NCBI GenBank assembly: GCA_030704615.1
Contig: CM060731.1
Location: 53,616,221 to 53,680,220 of the forward strand
Direction: 5' to 3'
DNA length: 64,000 nt
DNA from: Takakia lepidozioides
Taxonomy: Eukaryota > Streptophyta > Takakiopsida > Takakiales > Takakiaceae
Positions 54,491-64,000 of the stretch are shown one piece after another. The notes below the pieces were generated by a model that was not told where the DNA came from, made no database searches, and saw nothing but the letters and a program-made list of their open reading frames with translations. Numbering within the stretch: the first letter of the stretch is position 1; each line of letters starts with the position of its first letter. A program made the position numbers and the translations under genes.

Positions 54491-54561
54491 AAGGCCACCT
54501 CGTGATGATGCAAACTTGCAAGTTTGAGCGTTGCAAGTTTGCATCATCACGAGGTGGCCTT
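54491..54561. ncRNA. Perfect 31-bp hairpin with 9-base loop (possible small-RNA precursor)
   Basis: The arms 54491-54521 and 54531-54561 are exactly complementary, with loop GTTTGAGCG. The arms start AAGGCCACCTCGTGATGATG. Outside the stem pairing is weak. Such a fold could feed Dicer-like processing, or could be a recent palindromic duplication or replication artefact. No promoter is evident. Confidence 0.5.
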
Positions 54562-54984
54562 CATGTCATCCTTGACAACTCTCAGTCTCAGGGCCATTAG
54601 GAGGTTTGGCGTGTAAACTTTGCTGCGCAGAGCCGGGGTTTTTCCGGTTTTTTCCGGCTTTGTCTGTTCTGTGGGCCATTGTGTGTACTAGTTGTACCCT
54701 AGTTTCTTCACTCTCCTTGTTGAAATGCATAAATCTCTTGGGTCAGAAAGCCAGATGAGCAACAAGACCAATGGCCTAGATAACAAACTGGTTTGGTATG
54801 TTCCATATTGAGAAGCTATGTCAATTATTTTTTGATTCCACTATGTAGGACGGGAGGTTTACAAACTCGTTTTAAAAAAAAATGGGATATGATGGACTCC
54901 TACCCACCAACACTAGTGAGTACAGAAGGAAACAACTTTTATTTTGGGTATTTTGTGAGTATCATGGTAAATAAAGAAGGATAT

Positions 54985-55140
54985 TGTATTTGAAATTGAC
55001 ATTTTTCTTTTTGGAATTCCATTATATTCAGTTTATTTCAGATTCATCACATCCACTGAATTCCATTATATTTAGTTTCCTTCAGTTTTATTCATGCAGA
55101 TTATAACATCCAATTCTATTATAAACGTGAATAAAAATAA
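54985..55140. repeat. Transposon end, inverse of 8940-9180
   Basis: TGGAATTCCATTATATTCAG, TTTCAGATT, CCATTATATTTAGTTTCC and ATAACATCCAATTCTATTAT follow the order found in inverse at 9.18-8.94 kb. Confidence 0.6.
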
Positions 55141-55282
55141 ATCGATATGCTTGGATTAATTGAACTTTCACAATAGATATCGTAAATAAAAATTCTAAAG
55201 TTGCGTCCAAAATATTTATTGCTTGTCCAAAGAAGACAGTCTGATTATAGTTCTTCATGAAATTGTGCCTTGTTTTTTTTAG

Positions 55283-55700
55283 ACCATAACTCCGAACATC
55301 TGCTGAACCACTTCCACCAATTTTTTTACTTTTTAATTAAGATCGCCCATTGCTACATCAAGTTGTTGTAATGTCTGCATTGCTCTCTGCCTTTCCCTTC
55401 ACCATTCCCATAAACCCTTGCAGAAGGTTTCTTCCTATCTCCTTGTTCTTAAGGATCAAGGGTTCCTATCTCCTTGTTCTTAAGGATCAAGGGTGGCCTG
55501 TGTTTTTTTAAGACCATAACTCCGAACATCTGCTGAACCACTTCCACCAATTTTTTTACTTTTTAATTAAGATCGCCCATTGGCTAACATCAAGTTGTGT
55601 AAATGTCTGCATTGCTCTCTGCCTTTCCCTTCACCATTCCCATAAACCCTTGCAGAAGGTTTTTTCCTATCTCCTTGTTCTTAAGGATCAAGGGTGTCCA
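55283..55700 (+). repeat. ~225-bp tandem duplication
   Basis: ACCATAACTCCGAACATCTG through CTTAAGGATCAAGGGT occurs at 55283-55493 and again at about 55512-55695. The TCCTATCTCCTTGTTCTTAA part is further doubled in the first copy. A minus-strand frame over it (MVKGKAESNADI) resembles MVKGEAKSTIGEKL in the frame at 61173-61394, so both may be pieces of one protein carried by the element whose ends lie beside them. Confidence 0.75.
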
Positions 55701-55774
55701 AAATAACCATATCTGAATAATTATAGCTACGGCCAATACTAAATGAAACATGTAAATTATGTCAAATTTGTTCA

Positions 55775-57300
55775 TAGTTTAGAATAACAAAATCTCAAAG
55801 CTTATCTAACAACAATCTCATTAGAGCAAGGGTCTAGAGGCCCAAAACATTCAATTGGGGACGTCTACCGTTGCGCCTTATTTTCTAAACTTGCAGCATA
55901 AGCTTTTGCATCTAACAAAAAATTTGGTCATTTAATGTCGCGCACCTCACTTCGGTAAGCTCCCCTTCAAGTCATAGTTACTTCGCTTTTGATTGGCGGC
56001 AGGCCTAACTCCCAACCTGGCCGCCGGGCCAACTCGGAGCTTTCGGTTGCTCCCACAGGACATAACAGGCCCCCTCCTTCTTCCCCCACAGACCCTCCAC
56101 AAATTTGGCCTAGGTTGGGGAAATGGAAATTCCCTTTGGTAAGATGACAGTCCGGAATAGCTCCCACTCACTTGGTCGTTTTCCGGCTCGCTCGCTTACT
56201 CACTAGTTTTTGGTCACCAACGAGGCTTACACCGTTCTCTCGGGGTTAATACTCCCCTTATATTACTTCTGTGACTGTCAGCGGGGTTCACAAACAACCA
56301 TGCCATTTTATGGCGAACCATACCATCACCCCCTTGTTGAAGCCACCCCCACCGCAACCCGGTGTGTGCGGGGCTCCACCTAGTGAGTGCCTCCGCCTCT
56401 TTGAGTGCCTTGGGCACTCAAGGTTGCTTCAGCCGTCCCACATCAAGGAGTTTGTTTTCGCACCATGGCGTCCCATGGCAAAGAACAAAACCCCACACTT
56501 GACTCTACTCTCCACTAGCTAGTTCGACCGACTTTCTCCAAGTCCCGACCAAGGGTGGAGCCTCTTAAGCTCCTCCCAGTGCACTCTTCTTGGCCAACTT
56601 CACGGCCAAGTAATGATCATTCCCGAGGATCGAATCGCCTTACTGCAACAACATTGCTTGCGACCGCTTATGATGCCGCTTTTGGCATCACCTTGAGCAA
56701 ATGTTCACCTTGAACCTTTTTTACTAGGAAGATAACCTTGAACCAACCGTGCACCCCAATCATTACAATTGGGTTCGCATTGGAATGCTGGCCTGAGGTA
56801 CGGGAACACGCCGAAGCCACACTACGACTTCGTCTCGAGGCTACACGATTATAGAGTACGTGAACGGAAGCACGTAGCTCCGCGTTAACCCGCACTACAA
56901 GGCAAACCCTCGTAGCGCAGTTATAGTACGCGCAAGCGTCAGGTGCGCACTAACACGTGAACTACAAAAGAGGCGCAAGTTTCCTTGCCCCTTGGATGGG
57001 AGTCACCCGATTTTGGCACTGCGCAACCACACGATTAATCCAATTTACTTCTCCCACTTTTGTAAGCTAGCATGCATTCTACACACTAGCCAACCATACC
57101 ATGCATCACCATTCCAAACAAAATAGGAGGCGCAAACATTTGGGAACCATTCATTTATAACAAAATTTGTACAACACAAGTTTTTGCAATCGGATTCTGA
57201 GCTAGCTAAAGCCGGGCTAAGCATGCATTTCCTTCCCCACGATCCAAGGTGATGTCCCCATCAACGCTTCTTCCGTTTTGAGGTCGCCCTTCGAAAGCTG
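55775..57300. other. Non-coding stretch 3' of the second chromovirus fragment
   Basis: No coding motif. By position (downstream of the minus-strand chromodomain) it should include the 3' LTR and polypurine tract of that element, but with no second copy I cannot delimit them. Confidence 0.35.
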
Positions 57301-59135
57301 CAAACCGCCTCGGATGCGTTTCCCATTTCTGAGGCACGAACCCAAGATGCTCCACATGATGATAGCCCTTCTATTCATGAGATACTCCGTTTTCGATTCT
57401 TGAACCTCCTCGACTTAAGCACTGCCTCCACCTCATACTCAAGTTCATTTTCATGATCCAACATCACAGGTGGCGGACACAACATTTGATGCCGATTCGG
57501 ACGCGCTTCATCTTTGAAGTAAGGCTTCAAAAGGGAAAGTGGGAATACCGGATGCATCTGCTGTTTGTCGGCAGCTCCAATTCATACACATCCTCATTCA
57601 TAACCTTCCGGATGCGAAAGGGTCCCACATACGGAGGTACGAACTTCGGACTCACTTCCGGAGGTAGTCGAAAATTCTTGATGCTCAACCAGACCTCCGT
57701 GCCTGCCTCAAACTTGACTTCCTTCCGCTTCCGATTTGCCTGCCGTTCATACCGTTTCCTAGCTTTGGCGATGTTGTACTTTGCGAGCTTCAACAAACGC
57801 TCCCGTTCCTCCAACACCGCTGCTGCTGCTGCCGGTTCCTCAATATATTGGGCAGCCCAACTTGTCGGCACTAGAGGTGCTTTTCCATAGACCAATACGA
57901 AAAAGAGGAAACACCCGTTGCGGAGTGTTTTTGTGTTATTATAACAAAACTCTGCCGCGTCCAAGTGCTCCACCCAGTCCGATGGTTTGCCGACACGTAA
58001 TTCACAAGATCTGCTTCACCACGGAATTCACCCCTTTTGTTTGGCCGTCCGTCGTAGGTCGGAAGGCGGTGCTCATCTTGAGCCTCGTCCCCATCTTCTT
58101 TCAAAGTGCCTTCCAAAATTTACTCGTAAACTTTGGATTGCGGTCCGAGACAATATCCTTCGGGAGGTCCATGATGCTTGAAGAGTGGGCGAAGTAAAGT
58201 CGCCCCGTCTCCTGTGCCGTGCATCTCCTTGGTGGGAATAAAATGGCCCATTTTCCTGAACCTATTCACCACCACCATGATTGCATCGAATCCTTTTGAC
58301 AACGGCATAACAGTCATGAAATCCATCGACACACTTTCCCAAGACCCCTCTAGAATCGGCAAGGGTTGTAACAGCCCCGTTTGCTTTTTGTACTCACTCC
58401 GGTTTGTTGGCATGTGGTGCATGTCTTGACAATACTCCTCGGCCTCCTCCCTCAGTTTGGGCAATAAATACTCTTTCTCAAGAGTGCCGCGGTGCGCTTG
58501 GCTCCGCGTGCCCGCAAGGGGCCATCATGACATTCTCTAGGGGAGATCTCTGATCCCTCCCTTCGACACGTAGAGACGTTTTTGCTTACCACCGGGGGCA
58601 GTCCATTTTGCAAGTGGAACTGCAATTTAACTCCCATCCTCAAGTCCCGCATCACGGACTTCGTCATCTCATCTTCCGGTAACGCATTCGGATCTTCCTT
58701 TGGAGCGCCGCGTCCGCCTCTTGTACACCAACCTTAAGTTGCTACTTTCTACTTAAGCATCGACGGCCACCACATTGTCTTGTCCCAGTTTGTACTGGAT
58801 ATCCACGTCAAAGAGCCAAAGTATCTTGCCACCTAAGTTGTTTTGGGGACAAACTTAGGCTGCGTGGCAAAATTACTTCACCGTGACATTGTCCATGAAC
58901 CCTTCACCGCGGTTGGAACCAACATAGTGGACGCCAAAGCTCAAGGCAATGCACCACCGCCTTCATTCCTTCTCATGCGTAGGGCCACCGTCGCTCTATA
59001 CTACATCAGTGTCTTACTTTCGTAAGCCACTGGACGTCCATCTGCATGAGTACACCCCTATAGCAAGTCGACGCATCCGTATGATCTCAAATGGACGGTT
59101 CGAACTCCGGGGGATTGGAGGACTGGAGCTTCCGG
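57300..59135 (-). pseudogene. pol: Chromovirus integrase, chromodomain and RNase H fragment
   Basis: From right to left on the minus strand: RNase H remnant (58633-59130, matching 1-500 of the window); integrase zinc end (CQDMHHMPTNRSEYKKQTGL), SWESVSMDFMTVMPLSKGFD with the first catalytic Asp, and VVVNRFRKMGHFIPTK (58120-58464); HLDAAEFCYNNTKTLRNG, ARKRYERQANRKRKEVKFEA and PPYVGPFRIRKVMNED (57527-57973, GPY domain); then VFPLSLLKPYF, and a chromodomain start YEVEAVLKSRRFKNRK continuing after a frameshift as KGYHHVEHLGFVPQKWE. The chromodomain would direct insertion to modified chromatin. Several frameshifts disable it. The fragment ends abruptly at about 59135. Confidence 0.85.
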
Positions 59136-59529
59136 TATGAGAGTATGAGAGGAGTATGCAGAGTGTGTGAATGCATGGCGCATGACAGACACCTTTGCAT
59201 CGCGATGTGATGGGAAATTCAATGCCCACTTTGCTGCAAGAATAAAAGCTTTGATATGAGTAGAAGCTATCACTGAAGGTCACTGAAGTTATCACGACAG
59301 AAACTTTGCAGTCCATTTCCTGTATATGAGGATTTCAGCCGTCTGGTCATATGGAGCGAATACACTCAGGTACATGTTGGGATGGTGAAGGTTCTGGATT
59401 ACATGGGTTGCGGATATAGCATACATCGACATCCCCACCTATCCGCACTTAATCCATCGGCACCCAGAGGATTGGGGCGAAGACATGCAAGTACCTCGTG
59501 GAGAAGCCTTCGAGCTGCTAAGTAGTGAG

Positions 59530-60039
59530 GCGTCACCTTTGCCTTGATAGCTTACTAGCAGTTTCCACAACGACTTTATCCTTAAAAAGCTTGTCGTAGG
59601 TGCCACCTGGACTGAATCTCTCCATATGGTCCTTCGGTTTGGCTCCATCTCTCATAAGCTCAAAACCCCAACCGCATCATGGAGATAGCAAATAGTCCAA
59701 GTAACCTTTAGTTCCGAAGAGGAGCCCAACATCTGACGATAAAACTGCAGTCCTGGGAATGATCGTGCAGGTTGCTTTGTAAAACTCATTCTCATATTGG
59801 CGCTCATAAACCGTATTATCTGCAGTGTTCCGGGACTCAGACAATTCATGCCGACATGGATCAAACCTTTCAATCACTTGACGGACGAACACCAACACAC
59901 CTTCCTTCTTAAATGCTATCAGAAGTTGAGTCACCACTGCATTAATACAACTCGTGAAATAAAAATTGCCTATGCAACTGCGATGTGAAGGTCTCAACCA
60001 GCCTTTGTCAGACTTGTTGTATAATTTGTGTTCTGGCAC
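59530..60039 (-). pseudogene. Crinkler/RHS-type restriction-endonuclease-fold domain remnant
   Basis: One minus frame reads QVIERFDPCRHELSES, YERQYENEFYKATCTIIP, SSDVGLLFGTKGYLDYLL, a TGA at about 59675, then CGWGFELMRDGAKPKDHMER and FSPGGTYDKLFKDKVVVE. The pattern acidic-GYxDF...WGxELxRDG...EHxxRF...GxY is what I recall of the REase-superfamily domain in Crinkler (CRN) and retrotransposon-hot-spot proteins. The Asp in GYLDY and Glu in FELMRDG would be the metal-binding residues. The P-loop NTPase part normally upstream is not visible. The stop and further stops after SRQR indicate a pseudogene. Confidence 0.5.
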
Positions 60040-60895
60040 TATGTAAAGAGTAGGGTGTCAAGTTTTCCCCTTCAAAATCCATCATGAAGGAATTATTATA
60101 ATTGACATCTTGTATGAAGATCATCTCTCAAAATATGTGGTGGAGTCTACAATTTTTCTTTGTTAGTGATGGGCAATGATAACAATTTGTTTTTGACATC
60201 AAAGTGTTTATATAATTTGTGTAAAGAGTAGGATGTCAAGTTTTCTCCTTCAAAATCCGTCATGAATCTTGATTTTTATCCTGACATTCTGAAGGAATCT
60301 TTGCATCGAACATGGATCCCTGACACCACTCCATTCCCTAATTTGCTCAAATGAATTGTACAAATCCATCACCATTCACGTTCCACTGGAGAAAGAATCC
60401 TATGTTTATTTGATTGAACAAGTCGTGACAAGAGCGTGACAAAAAAGTTTGTCGTCTAAAAACCCGAGAATGATTGCAATGTGAATGAGGATGATACTGG
60501 AGAAAGGCAATGGTTACGGGATGTGGGCGGTGAGTTGAGAGCCAATGAGAGGATCGAGATCATTCAACTTGATTTCAAGCATCTTATCACTCTTGTGCTT
60601 GAGACAAAAAACAAGGCTATGAGATTGTTTCTAATGAAGGAGAGGGTGGTAGTGGAGGGAGAGAGGGAGGGAGGAGGAGACAATGGAGGTAGTTGAGGCA
60701 GATGATTGACATGCAAAAGGGAGGCTCCGGATATCTCTATCGACATACCTCACAACTCCTTCCCGTCTGTACACGACATCTTCGAGAAATGCAAGCACAC
60801 CAGTGATGCTGCACACGAAATCGTCGAAGTGGTAATCTGTTCCATCGAGGACGCGGTGTTGGTATTCATTTAATTGAGAGCTGTATGTCTCTTAA
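60040..60895. other. Unassigned; short Glu-rich plus frame
   Basis: A repeated ATAATTTGTGTAAAGAGTAG-type stretch (60025 and 60210) and a 71-codon plus frame (60481-60696; FKHLITLVLETKNKAM) are the only structure seen. No function is supported. Confidence 0.35.
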
Positions 60896-60901
60896 CAGTT
60901 T

Positions 60902-61071
60902 GTTTCATATTAACCATAGTGCTGATAATCTGAACAACTCAAAGCAAAGACTCTATGACAAATAATATATGTATCATATTAAGCACGTTTCATATTAACC
61001 ATAGTGCTGATAATCTGAACAACTCAAAGCAAAGACTCTATGACAAATAATATATGTATCATATTAAGCAC
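60902..61071 (+). repeat. 85-bp perfect tandem duplication
   Basis: GTTTCATATTAACCATAGTG through ATCATATTAAGCAC is repeated directly, apparently without change (60902-60986 and 60987-61071). It may be recent or an assembly artefact. Confidence 0.9.
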
Positions 61072-61172
61072 GAGAGAGTTGTAGATATTTGACACAAAGG
61101 TAAAATCAAATCTTGACTTCAATATTGGTGCAAACAAAACCAATCTAAAGGACGTTCTCTTACCCTCAATTT

Positions 61173-61735
61173 TTATTTATCAGGTGACACAACAAAAAGA
61201 ATAGTCCGAATAACAAGCTTGTATAAGTCATTATCCATTTGTAGGCAAAGCTTTAGTTCATCAGGTTGGTCAATAATGAAATCAATTTGCATTTTCAGGG
61301 TTGCCAATTTCTCCCCAATAGTTGATTTGGCTTCACCTTTGACCATGGGCACTAACGTACGTGCCATGGTGAAGGCCAACCTGAACCAGCTCATGTAATC
61401 TATCTATTTCAAAATGTCCCGGTTCATGTTCTCAAATATGGCACCATGGTCCTCAAATGATGACTCCAAGACTCAGACGGAAGACAACAACTCTGTATCA
61501 AAAATACAGATGGTTGTAAGGCCCGATCTACTGTTGGTAAGGTGGATATCTTTAAAGCATTTTTTGATGGCAGTGATTGGAGATTCAATCCATTCAAATT
61601 TATCCCTTCAGTTAATTCTATAACGTCCAATTCAATAACATCCAAAATTTATCCCTTCAGTTAGTTCTATAACATCCAATTCCATTATATTCAGCTCCAT
61701 TCAGTTTTATCCTTTCAGATTTGTGTCCCTTGTAT
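61173..61735. mobile_element. Transposon fragment: minus ORF plus subterminal repeats
   Basis: A minus frame at 61173-61394 (RTLVPMVKGEAKSTIGEKL, ELKLCLQMDNDLYKL) precedes AT-rich repeats at 61600-61735 (ATAACATCCAATTCCATTAT and variants, then CAGATTTGTGTCCCTTG). The latter match 8.93-9.0 kb in inverse. Confidence 0.5.
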
Positions 61736-61739
61736 TTGA

Positions 61740-62930
61740 ATTGTTTTTACTTCTGAATGATAGAGAGGTGTTTCGTTTCTGAAAATTTTCAAGTGTTACA
61801 TTTCATTTTTGCAGCATCTTTATTCATTATTGATTATTTAATAATCATACTATATAGATATAGATTTACCTTACTATATATAAGTATCGACTTAAACTTG
61901 CAATATCAGATGGTGGAGCCAAAGTTATGCAACAGACTACTCGTGGCTTGTTATTAAACCCAACCAATAAAGTTTTTGAAAGATTGTCAAATCGGGTGTG
62001 TAATTTGTGTGGGTGCATATATATATATAAGGAAATGAGTGAGTGACACCCACCGGAACAAATTCACAAATTGGGCCCTATATTGAGAAGAAGATCTTAA
62101 GTTTTCAATTTATGCAAAGAGATATGAAACAAATTTAAAACATTTAGTTCTTGAACCGAACCATTGGACATTGTCATATTTGGTGTATCTAAATATGACT
62201 CAAATCGGACCCCTTAATTATAAGAGAGAAGAATAACCTTGCAACTTACTATGCAAAACCCATGATCAATTTGGAGCAAAATCTTGAAAATCAGAATCGT
62301 ATAATTTAATTTTTTAATAACTAGTGAGCTTTGCACTGCTGTGTGGCCTTTCAGCTATTTGGGTTCCAAAAGAAAAGAACCGGAAAGAACACAGCTACCA
62401 AGGATGATAATGAATCAAATGCCCCACCAACCTTCTGAAATCAGGGACGAGCAAGGAGGAACCTGAAATTGCAATAAACTTGAACTGTCCCAACCAACTT
62501 CCTTAAAGCACTAAACTCTTTGCATCTCCTTAGATAGAAGGTTCTTGGTTCAATGATTTGTTGATGATACAGATTTGTATGGCTTTAATGTTGGCCCCTT
62601 GGGAAAGGCAACAATGAAGGAAGGCATGTGATGGAAAACACTTTGCTTTAATCTTGCAATGTTTACGGGTATTCAACGTTGAAATGCAAACTATTGGTAG
62701 GATCATTGCCTACACCTCCCTGTACACCACTTTCTTTTGCAAGGAAGCCATTCTGACTAAGAGTCGACCATTGGAGAGTATAGGATGAATATGCCAGAAG
62801 TGTAAGAAATCTTGTATTTGGAAAAAATACCAACAAATGGCTAGTCCTCACTGCAGATAGAAGAAATAACTCTGAAGACGGACTAGACCAATATTTAGAT
62901 CTCGTCAACAGAGCAGAGGCGCAATTGATT
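61740..62930. other. AT-rich intergenic DNA
   Basis: No convincing coding region, RNA gene or repeat beyond a short ATATATATAT run at about 62020. Confidence 0.5.
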
Positions 62931-62989
62931 TTTAAATAAAGAAAAATAAAAAAGCATTTATATATATATATAATGTCAGACGCTGCGTT

Positions 62990-63412
62990 GCGCTACGTGG
63001 CATAATGCATTTTTTTATCGGATGACTGGCTAGCCTGTAGTGCCAGCCCAGCAAACTAACATTCATGAGAGCAACATAGCTTTCTAATGCCCAATAGACA
63101 GTCTGCAACCTCAATAGATTGGAATGGGGATGCAGTTCTTCTATGGGTGGTGGACAAGGGGAGCCTTGGTCTACACACAAAAATCTTAAGAAGCTGCGAA
63201 GACTTTCAACAGCAGGGGTATGGTACACAATAAATGGAGCCCAAAAATCATGTTCATACTGGAAGGGAGGTCCTTTGCATGTCGAACTAACCACATACAA
63301 ATGGTCCCCTCTAAATTGCAAAGACACCTTGCATTGAGCCAAAAATGGAAGGGAATCACCAAGTTCCAATAGGAGAGCAATTTTCCAGACAAGCTTACTC
63401 ATTCGCATCCGT
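62990..63412 (-). CDS. Probable exon of an unrecognised host gene
   Basis: The minus frame is open from an AG acceptor-like site at about 63412 (TTTAAAG|ACGGATGCG). It reads LVWKIALLLELGDSLPFLAQ, SLQFRGDHLYVVSSTCKGPP, YEHDFWAPFIVYHTPAVESL and LLRLQTVYWALESYVALM, then decays into low-complexity sequence. It looks like a genuine ordered protein (mixed hydrophobic and aromatic, no repeat bias), unlike the transposon pieces. A donor such as CATGAAT|gttagt at about 63055 would end it. I do not recognise the family. Confidence 0.4.
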
Positions 63413-63739
63413 CTTTAAACATCAAGACCAAAGATTATTGAATCTGGAGGTGGCAAGGAATCTGAACAATGAGAATTGAAGGTGAGAAACTGGACATGCA
63501 GTAACTTCACAAGGCTATTCAGGTTCGTTCTCCTATTCGCAAAGAATCACTAACTAGGGGAGAAGCAATAAATGGGGATGGTGGCGTTGTGTAAACACAA
63601 AACAGGTTGCACTATAACAGCGGGGTGGCTACAGATGTCAACTCTATTTTCAACATGGTTACAGGCCATGATGCTCAAAATGTTTCACCCCTGCATTCTA
63701 AAACCAGTAACTAGACCTGCACCATGGTTTCAACCTGGA

Positions 63740-63934
63740 CAACACGGAAAAAAAGCTGTTCGCCTGGGGTCCAATCATCTCTATTTGGCGTGCTTGGATC
63801 ATCTCTCTCTGTCTCTCTGTGTCTCTCTTTGCATTTGTTTAGCAAGCTCCTGATAACTCAACCTCATGCTTTCTAATACGACGTCAATAGCAACGCCTGC
63901 ATCAACACTCTTGTCATTGCCTATGGCAATGTAC
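63740..63934 (-). CDS. Possible upstream exon of the same host gene
   Basis: After an acceptor (CTGACAG|GTACATTGCC at 63934) the minus frame reads YIAIGNDKSVDAGVAIDVVL and ESMRLSYQELAKQMQRET, then an Arg/Asp/Glu-rich stretch from a CTCTGT repeat. Regular helical composition favours a real exon; its join to the exon at 63412 is unproven. Confidence 0.35.
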
Positions 63935-64000
63935 CTGTCAGTTTAGTACATTTAGGAGGGCTGAGAACCCACGACCAGCTCCCAGCTCCAGGAGGTTTGA

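Overview
The window looks like transposon-dense nuclear DNA of a streptophyte (a land plant or charophyte alga). It has several Ty3/gypsy LTR retrotransposons including a chromodomain-bearing family, Mutator-like (MULE) transposases with zinc-binding N-termini, hAT-like ends, a MITE, tRNA-like SINE pieces, minisatellites, spliceosomal introns and a 500-base assembly gap. I cannot fix the species; a charophyte such as Chara is a guess. Almost every coding region is an element gene, and most carry stops or frameshifts.

Layout. 1-2990: inverted chromovirus fragment (gag, protease, RT, RNase H on the minus strand). 3.0-6.4 kb: degenerate tandem repeats and a GGCTGTGACGG minisatellite. 6.5-8.1 kb: a long minus-strand ORF of unknown function running into the gap (8133-8632). 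8.6-18.5 kb: AT-rich DNA with transposon ends, a 514-bp MITE, hAT-like ends, two inverted copies of one LTR, an integrase and a gag-like pseudogene.

18.8-41.4 kb is the most interesting part. Two related large DNA transposons are nested. The older one (A) has a minus-strand multi-exon gene and a divergent plus-strand MULE transposase. The younger one (B, about 24711-39702, 15.0 kb, with terminal inverted repeats and a probable imperfect 8-9 bp target duplication) sits inside the A transposase gene. The multi-exon gene resembles bacterial and phage fusions: a ParB/sulfiredoxin-like DGNHR domain followed by an N4/N6-type DNA methyltransferase with class-beta motif order, here with degraded catalytic motifs. 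Each element has its own palindrome family (GGTACC-centred in A, GGCGCC-centred in B). These lie in introns, in the divergent intergenic region and near the ends. Centre-to-centre spacings (53, 64, 74, 84, 94, 105 bp and so on) fall near whole turns of the DNA helix. Element B also carries two copies of a small beta-rich protein gene (X).

41455-51815: a young, nearly complete Ty3/gypsy element on the minus strand with 1.48-kb LTRs, three zinc knuckles, protease, RT, RNase H, a second RNase-H-like segment and integrase. 52.5-53.4 kb: a decayed gypsy fragment. 54491-54561: a perfect 31-bp hairpin. 57.2-59.1 kb: integrase, chromodomain and RNase H of the same chromovirus family as at position 1. 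59.5-60.0 kb: a remnant of a Crinkler/RHS-type restriction-endonuclease-fold domain. 62.9-64.0 kb: possible exons of an ordinary host gene on the minus strand.
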